From Mucilaginibacter aurantiaciroseus (lineage in GTDB: Bacteria; Bacteroidota; Bacteroidia; Sphingobacteriales; Sphingobacteriaceae): a DNA stretch of 64,000 nucleotides. The notes below the pieces were generated by a model, which did not search any database, was not told the DNA's origin, and was given only the letters and a program-made list of their open reading frames with translations. Positions 18,539-24,757 of the stretch are shown here, one piece after another (position 1 is the stretch's first letter; the number at the start of each line of letters is the position of its first letter). The stretch covers positions 310,001-374,000 of the forward strand of contig NZ_JAMXOF010000001.1 of the NCBI RefSeq assembly GCF_024055595.1, given 5' to 3'. The position numbers and the translations under genes were made by a program.

Positions 18539-18563
18539 AATGGTTGAATTTAAGTGCTAATTT

Positions 18564-18600
18564 AATTGCTGGCTATCAATATAAAAATGACTACGGTCAC
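18564..18600 (-). promoter_or_regulatory. CRP-type palindrome and -7-like element for the 81-residue gene
   Basis: On the minus strand the site reads GTGACCGTAGTCAT (18600-18587). A -7-like TAAATTAG (18564-18557, one mismatch to TAnnTTTG) lies 33 bp away centre to centre, placing the palindrome near -40. The sequence is nearly the same as the site upstream of the alcohol dehydrogenase operon. Confidence 0.55.
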
Positions 18601-18668
18601 CATTGGTTTTTTAGGCCCGATTGCAAAATTAATAGGTATTAGTGTGTGCCGTTAAGATTTTAAAAAAT

Positions 18669-18711
18669 GTGACCTCTGTCATATATTTACGGTCTCTGCG
18701 TCATTCATTTG
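18669..18711 (+). promoter_or_regulatory. CRP-type palindrome and -7-like element for the alcohol dehydrogenase operon
   Basis: GTGACCTCTGTCAT (18669-18682) is followed, 32 bp centre to centre, by TTCATTTG (18704-18711, one mismatch to TAnnTTTG). The element is followed by ATGTAC and then CCACTTTT, as in the sensor-operon promoter at 23637-23678. No -33 box is needed at such an activator-dependent promoter. Confidence 0.6.
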
Positions 18712-18753
18712 ATGTACTAAATAGGCCACTTTTGTTATATAAAAATCAACAAT

Positions 18754-19098
18754 ATGGCAACCTTAACAAACACCGCCGCTCAATGGAGCCAAGTTTCTTT
18801 AGCTAACAGCAACAGTAAGTTATTAACAAAAATAACAGCTTGGGCAGATGGCCAGGCTCCCAACCGCACGCTATGGTTTATGGTATCGTTAATAGCCCAA
18901 GGCGTACTGTTTTTACCTATTCCTGCTGTTTTGCTTTATTATTTTAATGCGCCGATTGCTGTGCTGGCGGTAACATTAGGGCTTTTCTTTTCTAACATTA
19001 TCTCAGGTATGGGCGGTGCGGGTATCCGTGTTATGCTTGGCTTTTTTGCTGTTAGCATCCTTGCGCATTTATTAATGATACTGGTATTTACGATATAA
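18754..19098 (+). CDS. Small membrane protein co-transcribed with the alcohol dehydrogenase
   Basis: 114 residues with about 45 N-terminal soluble residues (QWSQVSLANSNSKLL ...) and then three hydrophobic helices (LWFMVSLIAQGVLFLPIPAV, IAVLAVTLGLFFSNIISGMG and the C-terminal FFAVSILAHLLMILVFTI). I do not recognise a named family. It stops 3 bases before the alcohol dehydrogenase ATG, so the two share a transcript. It lies directly behind the CRP-type palindrome at 18669-18682, which points to a role under low oxygen or redox stress. That role is inferred from position only. Confidence 0.68.
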   Translation: MATLTNTAAQWSQVSLANSNSKLLTKITAWADGQAPNRTLWFMVSLIAQGVLFLPIPAVLLYYFNAPIAVLAVTLGLFFSNIISGMGGAGIRVMLGFFAVSILAHLLMILVFTI

Positions 19099-19101
19099 AT
19101 T

Positions 19102-20136
19102 ATGATCCCAAAAACAATGAAAGCAGCCGTTATCCATCAATTTGGGCAACCGCTGGTAATAGAAAATGTGCCGGTGCCAACCCCGGGCGATAACCAGGTA
19201 TTGGTTAAGGTAATAACCTGTGGCGTTTGCCACACCGACCTGCACGCCGCAAATGGCGACTGGCCCGTACAGCCGCAGTTACCGCTTATACCCGGGCACG
19301 AGGCCATGGGCTACGTGGTAGCCTTAGGGTCAAACGTAAAAAATGTAAGCATAGGCGATATAGTTGGCGCCCCGTGGCTATACAGCGCATGCGGGTGCTG
19401 CGAGTTTTGTATAACCGGCTGGGAAACCCTTTGCGAAGAGCAAAAGAACGGTGGTTATAGCGTTAATGGCGGTTTCGCCGAATATGTTGTTGCCGATTCG
19501 CGCTATATAGCCCATTTCCCAAAAGGGATAAATTTTGCAGAAATGGCACCTATAATTTGCGCGGGCGTAACTGTTTACAAGGGATTGAAAGAAACTGAAG
19601 TAAAGCCCGGCGAATGGGTGGCTATATCCGGCGTTGGCGGCTTAGGGCACCTGGCGGTACAATATGCAAAAGCTATGGGCATGCATGTTGCCGCCGTTGA
19701 TATTGCCGACGATAAATTAGCACTGGCCAAACAGCTTGGTGCACAGCTTACTGTTAACGCCCTTAATGAAAACCCGGGCGAAGTATTAAAGAAAGCTACG
19801 GGTGGTATGCATGGTGTATTAGTTACAGCCGTATCGCCAATTGCTTTTGAACAGGGGATAGGCATGCTGCGCCGCAAAGGTACTATCGCTTTAAACGGTT
19901 TGCCAAAAGGTAGTTTCGATTTGCCCATATTTGAAACGGTATTAAACCGCTTTACCGTGCGCGGGTCTATAGTAGGCACCCGGAAGGATATGCAGGAAGC
20001 CATCGCTTTCGCGGTTGAGGGAAAGGTAAAGGCAGACGTACATACCGCTAAACTGGAGGATATCAACAATATTTTTGATGATATGCGTAAGGGAATAATT
20101 ACCGGTAGGGTGGTGCTGCAGATAGCAAGCGAATAA
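19102..20136 (+). CDS. adhP: Zinc-dependent alcohol dehydrogenase, AdhP type
   Basis: 344 residues, the usual length of AdhP. It oxidises or reduces primary alcohols and aldehydes with NAD(H). The catalytic zinc ligands are in CGVCHTDLHAANGDWPVQP (Cys43) and GHEAMG (His66/Glu67). The structural-zinc cysteine cluster is SACGCCEFC...LC. The Rossmann motif is SGVGGLGHLAVQYAKAMG. The start at 19102 is 3 bases after the previous stop; Met6 is an alternative. Under the proposed operator it would regenerate NAD+ during oxygen limitation. A bidirectional terminator follows immediately. Confidence 0.9.
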   Translation: MIPKTMKAAVIHQFGQPLVIENVPVPTPGDNQVLVKVITCGVCHTDLHAANGDWPVQPQLPLIPGHEAMGYVVALGSNVKNVSIGDIVGAPWLYSACGCCEFCITGWETLCEEQKNGGYSVNGGFAEYVVADSRYIAHFPKGINFAEMAPIICAGVTVYKGLKETEVKPGEWVAISGVGGLGHLAVQYAKAMGMHVAAVDIADDKLALAKQLGAQLTVNALNENPGEVLKKATGGMHGVLVTAVSPIAFEQGIGMLRRKGTIALNGLPKGSFDLPIFETVLNRFTVRGSIVGTRKDMQEAIAFAVEGKVKADVHTAKLEDINNIFDDMRKGIITGRVVLQIASE

Positions 20137-20149
20137 ATTTATATAATGC

Positions 20150-20195
20150 AATAACAAAGAAAGGCTACCCAATTGGGTAGCCTTTCTTTGTTATT
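20150..20195. terminator. Bidirectional terminator between adhP and the D-LDH gene
   Basis: A perfect 46-base palindrome (23-bp arms meeting at 20172/20173, core GGCTACCCAATTGGGTAGCC) has A-tracts on one side and T-tracts on the other. It serves both convergent genes. Confidence 0.85.
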
Positions 20196-20235
20196 GCCCG
20201 TAGATGCTTAATAGTTGGGGATGTGGTTCATCCTT

Positions 20236-21237
20236 CTATAGCCCGGCAGTTTTAGCGCATACACATGCTTTGCCAACACATTTATTTTGTTGCCATAGAT
20301 CGAGGTTTTTAATGGTTTGGTTGGCTATACCTTGCAGTGCTTCGCGGGTTAAATAAGCTTGGTGCGGGGTTATCAATACATTATCAAACTGCAATAGTTC
20401 TTCAAGTAATTCATCTTTAAAACTATCTTTTTCATGATCTTCAAAAAACAGGCCTTTTTCAAATTCATAAACATCAAGGCCCAGGTAACCAACCTTGCCA
20501 GTATAAATAGCCTGGATAATATCAGTAGTTTTAACCAAAGGCCCGCGCGAAGTGTTAATGAGCATTACCCCGTCTTTCATTTGGTGTAACGACTTTTTGT
20601 TGATGATATGCTTCGTCCCATCATTAAGCGGTACGTGTAACGATATAATATCTGCATTGGCGTATAAATAAGGGAGGGTTACCTGTTCAATAACATTGCT
20701 GCCTTCGGGGAAATTAAGGTCGTAACCAATTACGATACAGCCCAACCCTTTAAAAATTGCTGCCGTTGCCAGGCCTGTGTTGCCAAGGCCTATTATGCCA
20801 ACCGTTTTGCCTGAAAAGTTAAACCCCATTAAACCATTGTTGCTAAAATTAAAATGGTGGCTATGCTCGTTAGCTTTGATCAGGTTGCGGTTTAGCGCGA
20901 AGGCAAGTGCAACTGCATGTTCTGCGATAGCCTCCGGCGAATAATAAGGCACGTTGGCAACTTTTATGCCGTGCCGGCTGGCGGCTTCCCTGTCTATATG
21001 ATCGGTACCTGCAGAGCGAGTGGCAATATATTTTATACCAAGGCCGGCCAATTTTTCGATAACCCCCGCAGAAACATCATCGTTTGTAAAAACAATGATC
21101 CCGTCCTTGCCTTCTGCATAGCTGGTTGTTTCTATACTCAGTGGGTTTGATATCAGGGTTATTTCGTGTTTTTTTTGATTTGCTTTTGAAAGAAACTCTT
21201 TCTCAAACGGTTTTATACTATATGCTACTACTTTCAT
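20236..21237 (-). CDS. ldhA: D-lactate dehydrogenase (2-hydroxyacid dehydrogenase family)
   Basis: 333 residues from ATG 21237, the size of fermentative LdhA, which reduces pyruvate to D-lactate with NADH. Catalytic and cofactor motifs are in order: the substrate Arg with TDHID (TRSAGTDHIDREAA), SPEAIAEHAV, the dinucleotide fold VGIIGLGNTG, LHVPLNDGTKHIIN, INTSRGPLV, the Glu region DVYEFEKGLFFED typical of LdhA, and the catalytic His in TPHQAYLT. An 11-codon upstream extension is not family-like. It follows the regulator gene by about 80 bases in the same direction. A weak CRP-type palindrome at 21308-21321 makes it a candidate member of the low-oxygen regulon. Confidence 0.88.
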   Translation of the reverse strand: MKVVAYSIKPFEKEFLSKANQKKHEITLISNPLSIETTSYAEGKDGIIVFTNDDVSAGVIEKLAGLGIKYIATRSAGTDHIDREAASRHGIKVANVPYYSPEAIAEHAVALAFALNRNLIKANEHSHHFNFSNNGLMGFNFSGKTVGIIGLGNTGLATAAIFKGLGCIVIGYDLNFPEGSNVIEQVTLPYLYANADIISLHVPLNDGTKHIINKKSLHQMKDGVMLINTSRGPLVKTTDIIQAIYTGKVGYLGLDVYEFEKGLFFEDHEKDSFKDELLEELLQFDNVLITPHQAYLTREALQGIANQTIKNLDLWQQNKCVGKACVCAKTAGL

Positions 21238-21307
21238 CCTTAATAATTTATTTTTTAAAATTATAGCCAATAGCTGTTACTTTAATTGAGCGCGGTCAGC
21301 CACAAAA

Positions 21308-21321
21308 GTGATTCTCGTCAG
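21308..21321 (-). promoter_or_regulatory. Weak CRP-type palindrome upstream of ldhA
   Basis: On the plus strand GTGATTCTCGTCAG has the GTGA-N6-TCA half-sites of the better sites nearby. It overlaps the stop codon of the REC-CRP gene and lies about 75 bases before the ldhA ATG. A -7-like TAATTTTA (21263-21256) is 55 bp away, a class-I-like spacing. This is the weakest of the four sites. Confidence 0.35.
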
Positions 21322-22367
21322 TTTTTCATTTTAGCGATCCGTATTTCATCAAGTACGGTAACCAGGCTGCCCTTTTTTTCTATAAGGCCCTCGTCCTTAA
21401 AATCTGTTAGCGTTCGGCTTACGGTTTCGGTGGCCATGCCTGTCATCGCGGCCAGGTCTTCACGGCTTATTTTAAACCCTTCCGAAGTATCATTTTGCTT
21501 ATGTAAGCGTAATAAGGCCTCGGCCATGCGTTTACGTACCGAATTATAGGCCAGGTGTAATAATTGTTCCTCTTTATCCCTAACATCGTTAGCCAATATA
21601 TTAATAAATGTGCGTGCAACATCTGGGTATTGGTTGATCATTTCGTCCAGCTGTTCTTTTGGTATCAGGCAAAGTTGGGAATCTTCCATGGCGGTAGCTG
21701 TGTCGGCATATGGTTCGTTGGCTAACATGGCGTTTACACCCAGGTAGTCATCAACAGCATGTATCCCTGTCATCAGTTCGCGTCCGTCTTCGGCAAGTTT
21801 TATGGTTTTGATCTTACCGCTTAATATGATGTAGAGCCCGTTACCTTTATCGCCATCGTAATAAATAATCTGGTTCTTTTTAAACTGTCGGCTCTTGCGT
21901 TCGGTTACAATACGCTTAAGTTCGGCCAGCCCATTGTTTTTTGATAGCAGGCTGTTTAACTTTTCGAGCGGGTTACTGTAAAAACTTTCCTGTACCACTT
22001 TCTTTTTTAGCCGGGTTTCTATGGCGTTAAGCAGCTCAATATCGTCAAAGGGTTTGGTCAAATAATCGTCGGCACCCATTTCCATACCTTTTCGCAGATC
22101 AACACGCTCGGCTTTGGCCGTTAAAAATATAAAAGGTATGGTGGCGGTTTCGGGTTTTTTGTTTAGCATATACAATACGCCGTAGCCATCCAGATCGGGC
22201 ATCATAATATCGCAAAGGATAATATCGGGTTTGTTTTTAATTGCCAGGTCTACCCCAGCTTTTCCGTTACTTGCCTGTAATACGTTAAAATCTGCCAGTT
22301 CTAATATCTCAACAATATTTTCCCTGATATCGGTATTATCTTCAATAATCAATACTTGCTTACTCAT
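21318..22367 (-). CDS. Response regulator: receiver domain fused to a CRP/FNR-type transcription factor
   Basis: 349 residues. The receiver domain is at residues 1-122, with the acidic pocket IIEDN and phospho-acceptor Asp53 (ILCDIMMPDLDG), the Thr in FLTAKAE, and the Lys in YLTKPFDD. A cyclic-nucleotide-like effector fold is at about 150-245 (IIYYDGDKGNGLYIILSGKI). A CRP-type winged helix-turn-helix is at about 295-335 (SREDLAAMTGMATETVSRTL). It lacks the N-terminal Cys cluster of FNR, so oxygen is not sensed here by an iron-sulfur cluster. The start codon overlaps the kinase stop by 4 bases, so the two are a cognate pair. It probably binds the GTGACCnnnGTCAY palindromes. Domain calls are strong; the target assignment is inferred. 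Confidence 0.9.
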   Translation of the reverse strand: MSKQVLIIEDNTDIRENIVEILELADFNVLQASNGKAGVDLAIKNKPDIILCDIMMPDLDGYGVLYMLNKKPETATIPFIFLTAKAERVDLRKGMEMGADDYLTKPFDDIELLNAIETRLKKKVVQESFYSNPLEKLNSLLSKNNGLAELKRIVTERKSRQFKKNQIIYYDGDKGNGLYIILSGKIKTIKLAEDGRELMTGIHAVDDYLGVNAMLANEPYADTATAMEDSQLCLIPKEQLDEMINQYPDVARTFINILANDVRDKEEQLLHLAYNSVRKRMAEALLRLHKQNDTSEGFKISREDLAAMTGMATETVSRTLTDFKDEGLIEKKGSLVTVLDEIRIAKMKN

Positions 22368-23551
22368 ATTTTATCAAAAGAAATTGTAAACGATGTGCCC
22401 TGGTTAACGTCACTTTTAAATGCTACGGTTCCCTGCATTAGTTGAGTATAACGTTCAACAATGTTTAACCCCAGGCCTGTACCCGGTATGTTGCCAGTGT
22501 TGTGAGCTCTAAAGAATGGCTCAAAAAGATGTTTTTGGTCTTTTTCGGGGATGCCAATGCCGTTGTCTTTTATAATGACGGTGCAACCTGTTTCGCTTAT
22601 CTCGGTATTAAACTCTATAAAAGTATTTTCGCCCGAATATTTGATGGCGTTGGCTATTAAATTAAATACACAGTTTTTTAGCAGGTTTTGATCCAATTTT
22701 ACCATACTCTCTTTACCGGTATGCTGATAAATAATATGCTGGTTTTGCTTAGCTATCATTTGCATTTCTTCGGTTATCTCTTCAGCTAATTTAACAAGGT
22801 CAAATTCCGTAAAAGTGGGTTCTACTTTGCCGGCTTCAAGTTTTTCGAGCGAAAGAAAATCGTTTAAAATAGTGGTGAGGTTACCTACCGCGTTTTTTAT
22901 CTTACCCACATGTTTGGTGATGTTATCGCTGCTAAAAGCCTGTGCATATTTATCAACCAGCGAAGCCGATAGTTGTATGGCGCTTAAAGGTGTACGAAAC
23001 TCGTGCGATGCCATAGATACAAACCTGCTTTTTAACTGGCCCAACTCTTTTTCTTTCTCTAACGACAAGCTTACTTCCTCTTTGGCACTTTGCAAGGCCA
23101 GTACCGTTTCTTTTAATGATTGGGTGCGCTCTTGTATCAATTCTTCTAAATGTGCGGCGTAATCCTTTAATTGCTCTTCTGCTTCCTTTTGCTTGCTTAG
23201 ATCATGTATAAAGCCGGTATATATTTTTCGGCCCGAATAGGCAACCTCACTCACCCCTAATCTAAACGGGAACGTAGTGCCATCTTTACGCAAACCGGTT
23301 ACCTCACGCCCTATGCCAATTATATGTGGCACGCCGGTATGCTGGTAACGCCTAAGGTATTCGTCATGCTGGGTACGATCCGGAGGGGGCATCAGGAACG
23401 AGATATTTTTGCCTACAACCTCTTCAGGGGCGTAGCTAAACAGCGTGCAAGCGGCGGGGTTAATAGTTTCTATTAATCCCCTTTCGTCTATTGTAATGAT
23501 ACCATCAATGGCATTTTGAATGATCGCTTTAAGCAATGCCGCGTTTTCCAT
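22364..23551 (-). CDS. PAS-domain sensor histidine kinase of FixL type (probable haem oxygen sensor)
   Basis: 395 residues with no membrane helix, so a soluble kinase. A PAS domain at about 8-120 contains HDEYLRRYQHTGVPHIIGIG with His76, then TGLRKDGTTFPFRLGVSEVA and GFIHDLS. This reproduces the FixL haem-PAS signature (PHIIGIGR..TG.R.DGTTFP), whose His is the proximal haem ligand. A coiled linker (122-175) leads to the H-box MASHEFRTPLS (His183), N-box NLIANAIKYSG, DNGIGI and GTGLGLNIVERY. It is the first gene of the sensor-regulator operon. Haem binding is a prediction from the motif. If wrong, it is an ordinary PAS kinase. Confidence 0.88.
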   Translation of the reverse strand: MENAALLKAIIQNAIDGIITIDERGLIETINPAACTLFSYAPEEVVGKNISFLMPPPDRTQHDEYLRRYQHTGVPHIIGIGREVTGLRKDGTTFPFRLGVSEVAYSGRKIYTGFIHDLSKQKEAEEQLKDYAAHLEELIQERTQSLKETVLALQSAKEEVSLSLEKEKELGQLKSRFVSMASHEFRTPLSAIQLSASLVDKYAQAFSSDNITKHVGKIKNAVGNLTTILNDFLSLEKLEAGKVEPTFTEFDLVKLAEEITEEMQMIAKQNQHIIYQHTGKESMVKLDQNLLKNCVFNLIANAIKYSGENTFIEFNTEISETGCTVIIKDNGIGIPEKDQKHLFEPFFRAHNTGNIPGTGLGLNIVERYTQLMQGTVAFKSDVNQGTSFTISFDKI

Positions 23552-23636
23552 AGGCTAAGTTATCTCTTTACAACTAAAATCCCGCAAATATCATGACCAT
23601 GATGATTTGAAAATGTAATATCATTCATTTCAAAAA

Positions 23637-23678
23637 GTGACCTGTATCACTTTTGAAAGATAGGCGGTTATACCTTTG
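23637..23678 (+). promoter_or_regulatory. CRP-type palindrome between divergent promoters at the sensor operon
   Basis: GTGACCTGTATCAC (23637-23650, within 8-bp arms AAAAGTGA/TCACTTTT) lies 31 bp from a perfect -7 element TACCTTTG (23671-23678) pointing rightward. It lies 55 bp from a -7-like GATATTTG (minus, 23592-23585) pointing at the kinase gene. The site could therefore activate a rightward transcript from about -40 and autoregulate the leftward operon from about -61. Confidence 0.6.
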
Positions 23679-23700
23679 ATATACCCCACTTTTAAATATT

Positions 23701-23811
23701 ATGCAGATCATGTGTTGTCGAAGCGGCATTGCGGTTACTTTTAAAAGCTGGCTATTAAAAATCACCCTGTTTATCTTCGCTTTTACACTAAATAAAATAG
23801 TACCTAACTAA
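23701..23811 (+). CDS. Possible 36-residue hydrophobic peptide, or 5' stub of a gene cut by IS110
   Basis: An ATG at 23701, roughly 17 bases after the predicted start of the rightward transcript, opens a 36-codon frame with a hydrophobic helix (WLLKITLFIFAFTLNKI). It ends directly where recognisable IS110 sequence begins, in the same frame. It could be the beginning of a regulated gene destroyed by the insertion, a small membrane peptide, or chance. Confidence 0.22.
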   Translation: MQIMCCRSGIAVTFKSWLLKITLFIFAFTLNKIVPN

Positions 23812-24224
23812 CAAATTGAGTTAATTACTTCAATACATGGCATTGGGCCCATAACAGCAACAGTAATCATGGCTGAAACTAACGGATTTGAACTCATCAA
23901 AAGCAAAATGCAGCTAACCAGTTATGCAGGCCTTGATGTCAAAGAGAAAGAATCCGGAACGTCTGTAAAAGGCAAGCCCCGCATATCCAAAAGAGGCAAC
24001 CGGTATTTGCGAAAAGCAATGTATATGCCAGCTATCAGGCATTCGGAAAAGTATAAAGAAATCTTTATGAGAATAGTATCAAAGAATGGCTTAAAAATGA
24101 AAGTATGTGTAGCAGTATAAAGAAACTACTGGAAATGGCTTACACCATTTATAAAACTAAAACACCCTATCAGGCTAATTACCTGCAAACTCAAAAAGAA
24201 AATAAATTGGTATTAAATAGTTAG
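23812..24224 (+). mobile_element. Degenerate IS110-family transposase C-terminal fragment
   Basis: In one frame from 23812: ELITSIHGIGPITATVIMAE, then TNGFELIKSKMQLTSYAGLD, VKEKESGTSVKGKPRISKRG and NRYLRKAMYMPAIRHSEKYK. These are the helix-hairpin-helix and Transposase_20 domain of IS110/IS116/IS902 enzymes, which carry the second half of the active site. A stop at 24118-24120 plus a one-base shift leads to a last piece (LLEMAYTIYKTKTPYQANYL) ending at TAG 24222-24224. The whole DEDD N-terminal domain is missing, and a short deletion removes residues near MPAIRH. It cannot move by itself. I found no ends of the element. Confidence 0.85.
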
Positions 24225-24757
24225 AGCAGCCACTTAAAAGAACCGCCCTAAACAGGCTGGTAGAAAGCCGCCTTAAGACTCAAATATAAAAATACTTTTA
24301 ATACTTACATATTAACATAGAATCTAACGCAAATCCTTTATGTAATGAGACGCGATACTTCGCGTCTTTTACCAGATTTTGTCTGAACCTTAATTTATAG
24401 AATTAAAGAATTTTCAAAAAGTTTTCTCTAAAGAGCGTTGGCCAAACGTCAAAGCGGGCGGGGCGGGGGTCTGGCGGGAATGTCGGTTTAGCTTCGAAGT
24501 CCGCGTATGCGGCGAGAAAGCGTTCAGAATCGGCAGAGCGGGCGGAAGCTTCGCTTTGACTTAGCCTTTTCTTTTGGTTACTTTTCCTTGCGGCTAAGGC
24601 AAAGAAAATGAACATCCACAGGCTTGTAATAACTCCCTTCCGAAGCTGACGAGGCGCCAATCGACGACTTTTCTATCGAAGATTGATACGCTATCGCTCG
24701 CAATGAAGTAGACTTATACGCGCGACAAATGGTTCAACAAGCTCACCATGATATCGT
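24225..24757. other. Intergenic region with a hairpin and a GC-rich non-coding block
   Basis: No supported gene. It contains a small hairpin (24348-24370), a distinctly GC-rich block at about 24440-24600 ending in an inverted repeat (CTTAGCC at 24560-24566 with GGCTAAG at 24592-24598), and one arm of a dispersed repeat (24689-24706). The minus-strand frame across the block (24660-24403) has low-complexity composition and I do not believe it is a gene. Confidence 0.5.
24348..24370 (+). terminator. Small hairpin with T-tail
   Basis: AGACGCG (24348-24354), loop ATACTT, CGCGTCT (24361-24367), then TTT. It could end transcripts reading through the IS110 remnant. Confidence 0.5.

Noticed and set aside
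21318..22367. FNR-type iron-sulfur oxygen sensor
   Set aside because: The CRP-like protein lacks the clustered cysteines; the oxygen sensor is more likely the haem-type PAS of the partner kinase.
24403..24660. 85-codon minus-strand frame in the GC-rich block
   Set aside because: Low-complexity Ala/Arg/Pro/Ser composition, no family pattern, and an inverted repeat in the same stretch; more likely a non-coding element.
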